Shown here: positions 8,747 to 17,852 of the stretch, piece by piece | Layout of the letters: each line of letters opens with the position of its first letter | Position numbering within the stretch: the stretch's first letter is position 1 | Assembly: GCA_963823165.1 (NCBI GenBank) | Contig: CAWGKV010000001.1 | Span: forward strand, 581,041 to 645,040 | Source of the DNA: Roseiarcus sp963823165 | Lineage (GTDB): Bacteria > Pseudomonadota > Alphaproteobacteria > Rhizobiales > Beijerinckiaceae | Direction of reading: 5' to 3' | DNA: 64,000 bases | Position numbers and translations under genes: made by a program | Notes under the pieces: generated by a model | Seen by the model: the letters and a program-made list of their open reading frames with translations, nothing else | What the model was told of the DNA's origin: nothing | Databases searched by the model: none

Positions 8747-10066
8747 ATGACGAGCGGAGACGTCAGGGCGCGCGCCCGAACAAGCGAAGGGAACGTTGCC
8801 GAGGGTGCATCGCGAAAGGCGTCGCTGCTCCTTATCGCCTGCGCAGCAGCCGTTGCGGGCTTATTCTTTTCTTGCCAGTCCAGTGCTGCGGGCATGGTCC
8901 GCTACGACCACCCTGTATATCATAACGGGAAGCGGGTTCTTTGGCATGGAGCATGGCGGGGCGGCGTCGGCCATGAAAACGTCCGTTCTGCGCCGCAGAA
9001 GGCCGCAATAGCCGCGAAACCGGCCCCGGCGCCGCAGACCTCCGCCGTCAAACCATCGCCGCAGTCCGAAACCACAAAGCCGTTTTCAATCCTGGCGGAC
9101 CCCGACGATCTCGCCGCCAGCCGCATGGCGAAGGACTTCGCCGACGTTCTCAACGACAAGGGCGCCGCCGGGCGCGCCATCGTCGGACCAACTTCTCCGA
9201 CCGGCCTCGCCAAGGTGATGCGGAGCGACCTGGCGGATTTCGCCATCGTCACGTTCGACACGCTGGCCGTCGGCGTCAAATATGCGCCGGACTGGCCCCA
9301 GCGCGTTCCGCTGGTCGCCCGCCTCGCCCCCGAGACGATTGAAGTCATCGCCCCGAAGGAAATCAAAACGATCGGCGACCTCGGAGGGAAGATGGTGAGC
9401 TTCGGCGACCCGGACGGCGCCACCGGCATTACCGGCAGGCTGCTGTTTTCGAGGCTCGGGGTCAATGTCAATCCGATCTATGAGCCGCTGACCGACGCGC
9501 TCGACGCGCTCTCAGCCGGCAAGCGCGGGGCCGTCGTCGTGATGGGCGCCAAGAACGCTAACGCCCTGGAGAGCTTCGGCGCCGACGGCAGCTATCATGT
9601 CGTCGCCATTCCCTGGGGGCCCGGGCTGGAGCAGGTCTATGCGCCGGCGCGGGTAACCGCCGCCGACCGCCCGAACCTCGTTCCGGCCCACGATTCGGTG
9701 GAGACGGTCGCCGAGCCGATGGTCCTGATCGCGCTTGACGCGATGCCCGGCTCGCCCCGCGCCGACGCGCTCGGGCGCACGGCTCGCGTCTTCTTCGACA
9801 GTTACGACGCCTTCTTGTCTCCGAATCGCGATGATCATTGGCGCGACGTCAATCTCGCCGCGGACGCTTCCGTTCCCGACACGGCTTGGCAGCGGCTCGC
9901 GGCGGCGCAGGGGTGGCTCGAAGAACACAAAACCTCGGCCGACGACTCGCTCGATGCGTTCCGCGCGTCCGCGAAATCGGCGGCCGACGCCAGCGGAGGA
10001 CCGAAAGCCGATGATTCCGATCGGCTCTACAACGATCTCGCGCGCTGGCGCAGCCTGATGCAGTAG
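8747..10066 (+). CDS. TAXI/PBP2-like periplasmic binding protein with N-terminal anchor
   Basis: A 439-residue protein with a hydrophobic segment (LLLIACAAAVAGLFF) near residue 30, probably a signal anchor or signal peptide ending before the cysteine in FSCQSSAAG. A low-complexity Pro/Ala linker follows, then a periplasmic-binding domain. Recognisable parts are SPTGLAKVMRSDLADFAIVT, APKEIKTIGDLGGKMVSFGD and SGDGAT-like GDPDGATGITGRLLF, resembling TAXI solute receptors of TRAP transporters. No TRAP membrane subunits are nearby, so a transport role is unproven; a sensory or envelope role is possible. I chose ATG 8747 because earlier starts overlap addA and add a non-hydrophobic leader. It is followed 19 bases later by a Sel1-like gene with a strong ribosome site, suggesting one operon. 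Confidence 0.6.
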   Translation: MTSGDVRARARTSEGNVAEGASRKASLLLIACAAAVAGLFFSCQSSAAGMVRYDHPVYHNGKRVLWHGAWRGGVGHENVRSAPQKAAIAAKPAPAPQTSAVKPSPQSETTKPFSILADPDDLAASRMAKDFADVLNDKGAAGRAIVGPTSPTGLAKVMRSDLADFAIVTFDTLAVGVKYAPDWPQRVPLVARLAPETIEVIAPKEIKTIGDLGGKMVSFGDPDGATGITGRLLFSRLGVNVNPIYEPLTDALDALSAGKRGAVVVMGAKNANALESFGADGSYHVVAIPWGPGLEQVYAPARVTAADRPNLVPAHDSVETVAEPMVLIALDAMPGSPRADALGRTARVFFDSYDAFLSPNRDDHWRDVNLAADASVPDTAWQRLAAAQGWLEEHKTSADDSLDAFRASAKSAADASGGPKADDSDRLYNDLARWRSLMQ

Positions 10067-10085
10067 AGGAGGACTCGCCCTGCCC

Positions 10086-10628
10086 ATGCTGTGGAAAATC
10101 GTCGCCGGCATGGTAGCCGGCTGCTTCGCCGGGGCGCTGGTCGTCGCCTTCCTGCCCCGCATCCAGCCGTCGGCCGCTTCCCAGAAGGCGGCCGTCGAGC
10201 AGCCGGTGTTCGTGCAGCCGGTGGCCGCCGCCGCGCCCCGGAAGGCCGAGGTCGTCGCCCATCCGATCGCCAAGGAGGCGATGATCAAGCTCGCCAGCGC
10301 GTTGCGCGGTCCGTCCAGGGACACCGATCCGATCGTGTCGCTTTCGATGCCGATCGAAGACGCCCGCCGCCTCTGCGCCGAAGGCCTCATCGCATTCGCG
10401 AAGGGCGACATCGCGACGGCGCGGGCGTTCCTCAAACGAGCCGCCGAAGGCGGCGACGCCAGGGCGTTGATGGCGCTCGGCGATACTTACGATCCGACGG
10501 CCCTCGGCCGCATGGGCGCGATCGGACTCAAAGGCGACGAGGCCACCGCGCGCAACTATTATTCGCGCGCCCTCGCCGCCGGCGTTGGCGGAGCGCGCGA
10601 ACGAATCGCGGCGCTTGCCGACAAATAG
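10086..10628 (+). CDS. Membrane-anchored Sel1/TPR-like protein
   Basis: A 180-residue protein preceded by an AGGAGG sequence. Residues 4-25 (KIVAGMVAGCFAGALVVAFL) form a membrane anchor, and a Pro/Ala/Val-rich linker follows. The C-terminal half has Sel1-like helical repeats, seen in ARAFLKRAAEGGDARALMAL and ARNYYSRALAAGVGGA. Sel1 and TPR repeats usually mediate protein contacts; the N-terminal anchor would leave them on the periplasmic side. It lies just behind the TAXI-like protein, so the two may act together in the envelope. I cannot assign a reaction. Confidence 0.65.
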   Translation: MLWKIVAGMVAGCFAGALVVAFLPRIQPSAASQKAAVEQPVFVQPVAAAAPRKAEVVAHPIAKEAMIKLASALRGPSRDTDPIVSLSMPIEDARRLCAEGLIAFAKGDIATARAFLKRAAEGGDARALMALGDTYDPTALGRMGAIGLKGDEATARNYYSRALAAGVGGARERIAALADK

Positions 10629-10657
10629 TTTCGCGCGGGCGGGCCCGCGACGCGCCA

Positions 10658-10692
10658 AGGCCGGACGGAGTCGCTCCGCCCGGCCTCTTTAT
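10658..10692 (+). terminator. Rho-independent terminator after the Sel1-like gene
   Basis: A 13-base stem (AGGCCGGACGGAG at 10658-10670 against CTCCGCCCGGCCT at 10674-10686, one mismatch) closes a TCG loop and is followed by CTTTATT. It lies between the plus-strand Sel1-like gene and the convergent pckA stop. There is no T run for the minus strand, so it serves mainly the plus-strand operon. Confidence 0.75.
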
Positions 10693-10714
10693 TGCCGAGG
10701 CGAACGAACGCCCG

Positions 10715-12328
10715 TCACACCAGGGCGATGCGCGGCGACGGAGCGGCGTTGCGGACGCGCTCGTCGGTGTGGTCCTCGAACTTCTTGAAATTCTCGCGGA
10801 ACATCTGGACGAGGCGGCCCGCCGTTTCCGCAAATTCCCCTTTGCTCCGCCAGGTCCGGATCGGATCGAGGATATGCGGCTCGACACCGGGCACTTGCTC
10901 CGGCACCGCGAGGCCGAAATGCGGGTCCGTCCTGTACGCGGCTTTCTGCAGCGAGCCGTCGAGCGCCGCCGAAAGCAGGCGCCGGGTCACGCGAATCGGC
11001 ATGCGCCTGCCGACGCCGACCCTGCCGCCCGTCCAGCCGGTGTTGACGAGCCAGCAATCGACGTGATGGCGGGCGACGAGGTCGCGCAGCAGATTGCCGT
11101 AGACCGTCGGGTGCAGCGGCATGAACGGCGCGCCGAAGCAGGTCGAAAACGTCGCCTGCGGCTCGTCGACGTCCTTTTCCGTGCCCGCGACCTTGGCGGT
11201 GTAGCCGCTCAGAAAGTGATACATCGCTTGCGCCGGATCGAGCTTGGCGATCGGCGGCAGCACGCCGAACGCGTCGCAGGTCAGCATGATGACGTTCTTC
11301 GGCTGTCCGGCCCGCCCGGTCGTCGACGCGTTGGCGATGTAATGCAGCGGATAGGCGATGCGGGTGTTCTCGGTCTTCGAGTCATCGTCGAAATCCGGAA
11401 TGCGCAGCTCGGGATCGAGCGTCACGTTCTCCATCACGGTGCCGAAGCGCTCGGTGGTCGAATAGATTTCGGGCTCGGCCTCGCGCGATAGCTTGATCGC
11501 CTTCGCGTAGCAGCCGCCCTCGAAATTGAAGACGCCGCCCTTGCCCCATCCATGCTCGTCGTCCCCGATGAGCGTGCGGTGCGGGTCGGCGGAGAGCGTG
11601 GTCTTGCCGGTGCCGGAAAGGCCAAAGAAGATCGCGGTGTCGCCCTCCTTGCCGACGTTGGCAGAGCAATGCATCGGCATGACGTGTTGCGGCGGCAGGA
11701 CGTAGTTGAGATAGGTGAAGACCGACTTCTTCATCTCGCCGGCGTAGCTCGAACCGCCGATGAGAATGATCTTGCGGGTGAAGTCGCAGGCGATGACCGT
11801 TTCGGTGCGCGAGCCATGCCGCTTCGGGTCGGCCCTGAAGGACGGCAGGTCGACGATCGTCAGATCGGGCGCGAAGCTCGAAACGTCCTCGGTCGGCGGT
11901 CGGATCAGCAGGTTGCGGATGAACAGCGAGTGCCAGGCGTATTCGGTGAATACGCGCACCTTCACCCGGAAGGCCGGATCGGCGCCGCCGTAGAGGTCCT
12001 GGACGAACAGCGTTTTCCCTTGAGCTTGAGCGCGGAAGTCGGCGAGCAGCGCGTCGAAATGCTCGACCGACATCGCGGCGTTGTTGTCCCACCAGACGAT
12101 CGGATCGGTGTTGGCGTCGCGGACGACGAACTTGTCCTTCGGGCTGCGGCCCGTGTGGACTCCGGTGTCGGCGACGAGCGGGCCGTGTTCGGCGATGTGC
12201 GCCTCGTGCCGCTGCAAGGCGTGCTCGTAAAGCTTCGGCGCGCCGAGATTCCAATGGACGCCAGCCAGGTCGCGGAACCCGAATCGATCCGCCCCGAAGC
12301 TCGGATTGCGAGTGCCTGTTTCGATCAT
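10715..12328 (-). CDS. pckA: Phosphoenolpyruvate carboxykinase (ATP)
   Basis: ATP-dependent PEP carboxykinase (537 residues) converting oxaloacetate and ATP to PEP, CO2 and ADP: the entry step of gluconeogenesis when the cell grows on organic acids, acetyl-CoA sources or aromatics. It shows DTGVHTGRSPKDKFVVRD near the N-terminus, the substrate and metal region MHCSANVGKEGDTAIFFGLS, the P-loop GLSGTGKTT, DDEHGWGKGGVFNFEGGCYA, and a conserved C-terminal NTGWTGG. I chose ATG 12328 (MIETGTRNP) rather than 12346 because GGAGGG sits 8 bases before it. It stands alone, convergent with the upstream operon. Confidence 0.96.
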   Translation of the reverse strand: MIETGTRNPSFGADRFGFRDLAGVHWNLGAPKLYEHALQRHEAHIAEHGPLVADTGVHTGRSPKDKFVVRDANTDPIVWWDNNAAMSVEHFDALLADFRAQAQGKTLFVQDLYGGADPAFRVKVRVFTEYAWHSLFIRNLLIRPPTEDVSSFAPDLTIVDLPSFRADPKRHGSRTETVIACDFTRKIILIGGSSYAGEMKKSVFTYLNYVLPPQHVMPMHCSANVGKEGDTAIFFGLSGTGKTTLSADPHRTLIGDDEHGWGKGGVFNFEGGCYAKAIKLSREAEPEIYSTTERFGTVMENVTLDPELRIPDFDDDSKTENTRIAYPLHYIANASTTGRAGQPKNVIMLTCDAFGVLPPIAKLDPAQAMYHFLSGYTAKVAGTEKDVDEPQATFSTCFGAPFMPLHPTVYGNLLRDLVARHHVDCWLVNTGWTGGRVGVGRRMPIRVTRRLLSAALDGSLQKAAYRTDPHFGLAVPEQVPGVEPHILDPIRTWRSKGEFAETAGRLVQMFRENFKKFEDHTDERVRNAAPSPRIALV

Positions 12329-12650
12329 TGCGGGTCCCTCCGACAAGCGCCGAATTCCAAACGCGCCTCGATACTCCGCCCCCGGCTACAAAATCAATCA
12401 TCAGGCGCTGCGACGACGGCCCACGAGGTCGTAACCAAGATATCCCTTCCGTCGTCTGGTTTTGACGCGGCCGTTTGTCGCATCCGACGAATGAAATCTC
12501 CGTTCGCTGGGTGACACGACGGGCCTTGGCAGGGTTTTCCGCAACCTTTCCCCGCTCTTCCGCGTTGTGCGAGCAATCGGTGTTGACCAGAACTCGCAAG
12601 GCAATATGATGACGTCAAATTTTCGAGCAAGCGTCAAGGAAACGTCAGAA
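12329..12650. other. Divergent promoter region between pckA and a hydrolase gene
   Basis: 322 bases between two divergent genes. It must hold the pckA promoter and that of the hydrolase at 12651. I see no clear -35/-10 pair, strong inverted repeat or small gene. A possible coding extension of the hydrolase from 12567 is not convincing because it lacks family residues. Confidence 0.4.
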
Positions 12651-13484
12651 ATGAGGGCTTCACCGCCGCACCATCCGCCCGCGCCGGGACTGTTGCTGCA
12701 ACTGCTGGAGGTAAGGGCGCTTTGGGAACATTGCGCGACCCTTGCGATGCGGCCGGTGTGGAGAATGGCGCCGAGGGGAGACGGGCATCCGGTGCTGGTG
12801 CTGCCGGGCCTGGCCGCCGGCGACGCCACCACGGCGCTCATGCGGCGTTTCCTTCGATCGCGGGGCTTCGCCCCTTCGGGCTGGGGACAGGGGCTCAATC
12901 TCGGGCTCAGAGCGGGCGTCATCGAGCGCGCGCACGAGAAGCTGCGCGCGCTTTATGGGGAACACGGGCAGGCGGTCAGCGTGATCGGCTGGAGCCTCGG
13001 CGGCCTCTATGCGCGCGAACTCGCCAAGCACTCCCCCGAGATGGTGCGGCTCTGCATCACGTTGGGCTCGCCGTTCACCGGCCATCCGCGCGAAACGAAC
13101 GCCTGGCGGCTCTACGAATTCGCCAGCGGCCACCGGATCGACTGGCACGATTTCCACGGGCCGCTCAGGGCCGCCCCGCCGGTGCCCACGACCTCGATCT
13201 GGAGCGCCAGCGATGGGATCGTGGCGTGGCGCTGCAGCGTGGAGACGCGGCGCATCCTGGCGGAGAACATCGTCGTCAGTTCGAGCCACGTCGGCCTCGG
13301 GGCGCATCCGGCGGCGCTCTATGCGATCGCCGACCGCCTCGCCCAGCCGGAGGGCCAATGGGAGCCTTTCCATCGCCGCGGCTGGCGGAGCCTCGTCTAT
13401 TGCGATCCGCAGCGACAACTGGCGAGGCGCGAGGCGCATGGGCGCGCCACGCTCGACTGGGCGCAGGCGGTCGGGAAATCATGA
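12651..13484 (+). CDS. Alpha/beta hydrolase (lipase-like esterase)
   Basis: A 277-residue predicted esterase. The nucleophile elbow is GWSLGG (Ser near residue 120), an oxyanion-loop strand HPVLVLPGLAAGD precedes it, and a likely catalytic His lies in SSHVGLGAHP near the end, followed by IADRLAQPEGQWEPF. The same C-terminal pattern occurs in the gene at 15255-16031, so the two are paralogues flanking the acyl-CoA ligase on opposite strands. I chose the ATG at 12651 because the preceding 28 codons look non-conserved. No signal peptide is evident, so a cytoplasmic location is likely. The substrate is unknown; the neighbourhood suggests acyl or wax esters. Confidence 0.75.
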   Translation: MRASPPHHPPAPGLLLQLLEVRALWEHCATLAMRPVWRMAPRGDGHPVLVLPGLAAGDATTALMRRFLRSRGFAPSGWGQGLNLGLRAGVIERAHEKLRALYGEHGQAVSVIGWSLGGLYARELAKHSPEMVRLCITLGSPFTGHPRETNAWRLYEFASGHRIDWHDFHGPLRAAPPVPTTSIWSASDGIVAWRCSVETRRILAENIVVSSSHVGLGAHPAALYAIADRLAQPEGQWEPFHRRGWRSLVYCDPQRQLARREAHGRATLDWAQAVGKS

Positions 13485-13499
13485 CGCGCGGCGCCTGCG

Positions 13500-15146
13500 T
13501 CAGGCATAGCTCGCCCGGAGCTTCTTTTTGTCGATCTTGCCGACCGACGTCAGCGGCAGCTCCGCGACGAAGATCACGTTCTCCGGGATCGCGATTTTCG
13601 AGATAAAGCCGCGCTCGACATAGGAGGCGACGTGGAGCCTGATGTCGTCCTCGCCGATCTTGCCGGCGTGTTCGGGGTGGACGATGACCAGCGCCAGCGG
13701 CCGCTCTCCCCACTTGACGTCCTTGATCGGAATGACCGCCGCGCGTTGGACGCCCGATTTCTCCATGATCATGTTCTCGAGCTCGATAGACGAGATCCAT
13801 TCGCCGCCGCTCTTGACGATGTCCTTGAGGCGATCGGCAATGCGAACGTAGCCGTCCGCGTCGATCGACGCGACGTCGCCGGTGTGCAGATAGCCGCCGC
13901 CCCACAGCACCTCGGAGGCTTCCGGGTTGTTGAGATATCCCGTCGTCAGCCAAGGCGCGCGGACGACGACCTCGCCGACCGTCTGGCCGTCATGCGGCAC
14001 TTCGGCCATGTTCTCGTCGACGACGCGTAGATCGACCATCGGCGCGGCGATGCCGGCCGCGGTGCGATAATAGACCTCCTGGTCGAAATCTCTCCCGAGA
14101 TGCTTCGACTTGAGATGCGCGGCGGTCAGCATCGGGCCCGACTCCGACTGCCCGTAGGCCGAGAACACATCCATTCCACGCGCCAGCGCCGCCCGCGCCA
14201 GGGCCGGCGGAAGGGCCGAGCCTCCGATGATCATCGTCAGCCCGGACAAGTCGACGTCTTCGACGCCCGGCGCGCTGAGGAGCATTTGCAGAATCGTCGG
14301 CACGCCGTGGGTGAAGGTCACCTTCTCGGTCTTGATCAGCTTCAGGAACATTTCCGGGCTATAGCGGCCCGCGAACACGATTTTGCAGCCCGAGAGCGTT
14401 GCCGTGTACGGACAGCCCCAGGCGTGCACGTGGAACATGGGCGTCATCGGCATGTAGACGTCGTCGCGGTGGAAGCGACCGTGGGTCGGCGGGAGGCCGT
14501 ATTCGACGAGGCCGGTCAGCGTGTGCAGCACCATCTGCCGGTGACTGAAATAGACGCCCTTCGGCCGCCCCGTGGTTCCGGTCGTATGGAAGACGGTCGC
14601 CCACGCGTTCTCGTCGAAATCCGGGAACGGGAAGTAGGGCGAGCCGAGCGACAGCAACGCCTCGTATTCCGTGTTGATCGGGAAATCGGTCTGCGGCGGC
14701 TCCGGCTGGTCGTGCATGAGCACGTAAGTCTTCACCGCCTTCAGATGCGGCCTGAGCTTCTCCATCAGCGGCAGGAAATCGGCGTTGAACAGAAGCGTCG
14801 TCGCGCCGGTGTCGTTGATGGTGAAGGCGATGTCCTCGGGAATCAGGCTGACGTTGACCGTCTGCATGACCGCGCCCATCATCGGAATGGCGAAATAGCA
14901 CTCGTGATAGCGGTCGCTGTCCCATTCGAGGATGGCGACGACGTCGCCCTGGTCGACGCCGATTTGGTTGAGGCCGCTCGCGAGCCGTCCGACGCGCTCA
15001 CGAAACTCCCGGTAAGTGCGCCGCCTCAGGTCGCGATACACGATCTCCTGGTCCGGTGCGCGCATCATCGGCGTATGCAGGAGGTGCTTGATGAGCAGAG
15101 GATAAGCGTAGGCCGACGGCGTCGGCGGAATGATCTTGACGGGCAT
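13500..15146 (-). CDS. Acyl-CoA ligase (AlkK/FadD-like, AMP-forming)
   Basis: ANL-superfamily ligase (548 residues) that activates a carboxylic acid through an acyl-adenylate to a CoA thioester. It carries the AMP-binding motif FHTTGTTGRPKGVYFSHRQ (about residues 187-205), FSAYGQSESGP (motif A5 region), LHTGDVASIDADGYVRIADR (A7/A8) and the C-terminal lysine region SVGKIDKKKLR. The overall sequence resembles medium-chain ligases of the AlkK group. Start MPVKIIPPTPSAYAYPLLI. It is transcribed toward the hydrolase at 12651 and shares its direction with the downstream-numbered lipid operon, so it probably feeds acyl-CoA to the wax ester synthase or to beta-oxidation. Confidence 0.88.
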   Translation of the reverse strand: MPVKIIPPTPSAYAYPLLIKHLLHTPMMRAPDQEIVYRDLRRRTYREFRERVGRLASGLNQIGVDQGDVVAILEWDSDRYHECYFAIPMMGAVMQTVNVSLIPEDIAFTINDTGATTLLFNADFLPLMEKLRPHLKAVKTYVLMHDQPEPPQTDFPINTEYEALLSLGSPYFPFPDFDENAWATVFHTTGTTGRPKGVYFSHRQMVLHTLTGLVEYGLPPTHGRFHRDDVYMPMTPMFHVHAWGCPYTATLSGCKIVFAGRYSPEMFLKLIKTEKVTFTHGVPTILQMLLSAPGVEDVDLSGLTMIIGGSALPPALARAALARGMDVFSAYGQSESGPMLTAAHLKSKHLGRDFDQEVYYRTAAGIAAPMVDLRVVDENMAEVPHDGQTVGEVVVRAPWLTTGYLNNPEASEVLWGGGYLHTGDVASIDADGYVRIADRLKDIVKSGGEWISSIELENMIMEKSGVQRAAVIPIKDVKWGERPLALVIVHPEHAGKIGEDDIRLHVASYVERGFISKIAIPENVIFVAELPLTSVGKIDKKKLRASYA

Positions 15147-15254
15147 GACGCTGCCTCCCCGAGTTTCGCGGTCTCTTTATCCCGGCTCTGGCGCGGCGCG
15201 TTGACGCGGATCAAGAATCGTCGCGAAATCGTGGCAAAGACGCGCCCTGCGGCG

Positions 15255-16031
15255 TCAGGACCCGGTGCGTCGGGCTCGCGGGAAGATGGCCGCGACGAGC
15301 GGGCCCGGCCGGAAAGGCTTCCAGGCTCCGATCGGCTGAGCCAGGCGGTCGGCGATGACCCAGAAGGCGGACGGGTTGAAGCCCAGCCCGATATGCGCCC
15401 CGCGAACCTCGACGTTCTCCCGCATCGGACCTTCGACTTCCAGGCAGGCCCGCCAGGCGCACACGCCGTCGGTGCGACTGTAGATCGACGTGCTCGGGAC
15501 CGGGAGCGGCAGCGCGAGCTGTCGAACCTGCTCGGCCGAAGGCGCGAGGAATTTTTCGCCGGTGATGAGCCGCCAGGCGGACATGACATTGGTCGCCGCC
15601 GGGCCGGCGAACGGGCTCCCTAGCGTAATCACCATCCGCACGGCTTCCGGCGCGAGGCGGGTCGCCTCGCGGGCGATGATGCCGCCGCGGCTCCAGCCGA
15701 CGAGGCTGACCGGGATGCCCGTCATCCCGTGCAGCGTGCGGATCTGGGCCGCGACCGCCGGCAAGTCGGCCCCGGCCGGCCGGACGTTGCGCCCGCGGTT
15801 CCAGCCATGCGCCTGATAGCCAAGGAACTTCAAGTATCGGCGGATCGCCACGGTCGAACGATCGCCGCCGCCCATGCCGGGCAGAACGATGACCGGCTGC
15901 GGCACGCCGCGCGGCGCCGCCGCCAGGAAGGGCGCGACGGCGAGGAGGTTCGGGATGCCCAGGACTCCACGCGACTCGATGGCGAATAGGAGCGGCGACG
16001 GGGGACGGATGTCGTCGACAGATTTCATCAT
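15255..16031 (-). CDS. Alpha/beta hydrolase, paralogue of the gene at 12651
   Basis: A 258-residue predicted esterase with QPVIVLPGMGGGDRSTVAIR, nucleophile elbow GWSRGG, LGSPFAG and the C-terminal His block GAHIGLGFNPSAFWVIADR followed by LAQPIGAWKPF. These blocks line up with the protein at 12651-13484, marking them as a local paralogous pair. It begins three bases after the wax ester synthase gene stops, on the same strand, so it is probably the last gene of the SDR-hydrolase-acyltransferase operon. Start MMKSVDDIRPP; the second Met is equally possible. Substrate not determined. Confidence 0.75.
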   Translation of the reverse strand: MMKSVDDIRPPSPLLFAIESRGVLGIPNLLAVAPFLAAAPRGVPQPVIVLPGMGGGDRSTVAIRRYLKFLGYQAHGWNRGRNVRPAGADLPAVAAQIRTLHGMTGIPVSLVGWSRGGIIAREATRLAPEAVRMVITLGSPFAGPAATNVMSAWRLITGEKFLAPSAEQVRQLALPLPVPSTSIYSRTDGVCAWRACLEVEGPMRENVEVRGAHIGLGFNPSAFWVIADRLAQPIGAWKPFRPGPLVAAIFPRARRTGS

Positions 16032-16034
16032 GAA

Positions 16035-17852
16035 CTAGGGCTCGGCTGGGCTATGGTTCGGTTTGCGGCGGCGCGGCGCGCTTACGCCCTTGTCGGATCG
16101 GGGCGGTTTTGCGGTCTCGAGCGCCCGGCTCCGTCTCGCAGCAGCCGGCGATTCGTCGAGCGGCGCCCGCTTCACGGCGACCGGCTTCGATGCGGCGCGC
16201 CTGTTTTTCGTGGTCGCCTTCGGCTTCACGGCGGGCGTCCTGCCCGGAGCGGGGGACCGGGCGTCTGCGAGCCTGCGGCGGAGGGCCTCGGTCGCCTCGC
16301 CGAGCGCGTCGACCTGCTGCGTCAGCGCGCTCTTCTTTTCGACCTTTTGCGCCCGTGGTTCGGCCCTCGCTTCGCCGAGCGTGATCGGCATATGCGCGGC
16401 GAGCGGAGCCGCAGCCGGCTCCACCGCGATCGTTTCGATTCCCTCCGGGCGGCTCGCTTCCGAGTCGGCCTTGCGCATCGCCGCGAAGTCTTCGACGACG
16501 AAGTCGGCGATGCGCTGCGCGTCGGGCACGGTCTCGCTGCAGGCGATTAGGCCGAAGTCGAGCTGGTCGAGATAGCTCTGCACGGTGATGTTGAGCGCGC
16601 AGCCGTGATAGGGAATCGAAACCGGGAAGTAGTGCGTGGCCGGCGCTCCGACACAATACATGGTCTGCCTCGGCCCCGGCACGTTCGAGACGACGAGGTT
16701 GAAAAACGGCGATAGATAGTTCGCCGCCCGCGCCCCCGTCCAGAGTCTCACCAGCCCCGTTACGACGAGCGGAATGCCGAGGATCGACACGTCCATCGTT
16801 ACCAGGTCGCGCATGTCGGAGAAGAGATTCTTCGCCTCCTGGCCGGCGATCTTCGCCGCGGCGAGGCGCGGCAGCGGCTCGGCGACGTCGGTCGGCAGGC
16901 GCGAGAGGGTGAAGAAGACCTGATTGTTGAGCTGCGCATTCCCGAGCGGCCTGATCGAAACCGGCATGCCGGCGGTCAGCGCTTTTTCGGGCAGCGCGCC
17001 ACGACCGGCGAGGTAACGGCGCAAGGCGCCCGAGCAGAGCGCCAGCACGACGTCATTGATCGTGACGCCGCGCGACCTGGCGAGCGCCTTGACGTCGGCG
17101 AGCGGCAGCGACGAGGTCGCGTAGACCCGATGGCCCGAAATTGCGGTGTTGAACGGCGTCCGCGGCATCTCCCTCACGTAGCGAAGGAGAAAGCGCGCGT
17201 CGCGGCCGAAATGCGGCGCGGCTTTGGCGAGCGCGCGCGCCATTCCGGGCAGCCCGGTCACCGCCCGCCAACCCTGGCGGATGAAATCGCCGAGCGCGGT
17301 GCTGGTGAGCTCGATGAAATCGTTGGGTTCGGCGTCCGGCGGGACGATCCTCTGCGGCAGGGCTTCGTGCTCCGCGCCGGAAGCGAAATCGAAGGTGACG
17401 CCGAGCGTCGCCATGCCCGCGAGCCCGTCCATCGTGCTGTGATGCACCTTGACGTAAACGGCGAAGGCGCCGCTCTCGAGCCCCTCGATGAAGTGGTACT
17501 CCCACAGCGGGCGGCTGCGATCGAGCGGGGCGGCGTGCAGCTGCGCGATAAGGGCCCTGAGCTCCTCCATGCCGCCGGGCTTCGGCAGAGCCTCGTGCCG
17601 GATGTGGTAATCGAGGTCCACTTTGCCTTCGATCACCCAGGCCGGTTGGTCGATGCCGAGCGGCGTCGGCTCGAGGCGGCGGCGGTAGGAAGGCAGGAGA
17701 TCGAGCCGGGCCGCCACGTGCTCGCGGAAGCGGGCGAAAAGATCGTCCTGCGGCGTCTCCGGCTTGAAAATCGTGACGCTGGCCACGTGCATCGGCGTCT
17801 CGGGCGTCTCCATGTAGAGGAAGAGCGCGTCGACGAAGGAAAGACGTTTCAT
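16035..17852 (-). CDS. Wax ester synthase / diacylglycerol acyltransferase (WS/DGAT)
   Basis: Bifunctional acyltransferase that esterifies fatty alcohols or diacylglycerol with acyl-CoA. It has the family start MKRLSFVDALFLYMETPETP, the active-site motif VHHSTMDG (HHxxxDG) near residue 135, PLWEYHFIEGL just before it, and the later NNQVFFTLSRLP and SNVPGP blocks. The 605 residues exceed the usual 450-480 because of a C-terminal tail of about 120 residues rich in Ala, Lys and Arg, probably disordered. I chose ATG 17852, which has AGGAGG upstream and forms an ATGA overlap with the preceding hydrolase; the longer open frame to 18806 is a shadow of that hydrolase. Confidence 0.92.
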   Translation of the reverse strand: MKRLSFVDALFLYMETPETPMHVASVTIFKPETPQDDLFARFREHVAARLDLLPSYRRRLEPTPLGIDQPAWVIEGKVDLDYHIRHEALPKPGGMEELRALIAQLHAAPLDRSRPLWEYHFIEGLESGAFAVYVKVHHSTMDGLAGMATLGVTFDFASGAEHEALPQRIVPPDAEPNDFIELTSTALGDFIRQGWRAVTGLPGMARALAKAAPHFGRDARFLLRYVREMPRTPFNTAISGHRVYATSSLPLADVKALARSRGVTINDVVLALCSGALRRYLAGRGALPEKALTAGMPVSIRPLGNAQLNNQVFFTLSRLPTDVAEPLPRLAAAKIAGQEAKNLFSDMRDLVTMDVSILGIPLVVTGLVRLWTGARAANYLSPFFNLVVSNVPGPRQTMYCVGAPATHYFPVSIPYHGCALNITVQSYLDQLDFGLIACSETVPDAQRIADFVVEDFAAMRKADSEASRPEGIETIAVEPAAAPLAAHMPITLGEARAEPRAQKVEKKSALTQQVDALGEATEALRRRLADARSPAPGRTPAVKPKATTKNRRAASKPVAVKRAPLDESPAAARRSRALETAKPPRSDKGVSAPRRRKPNHSPAEP

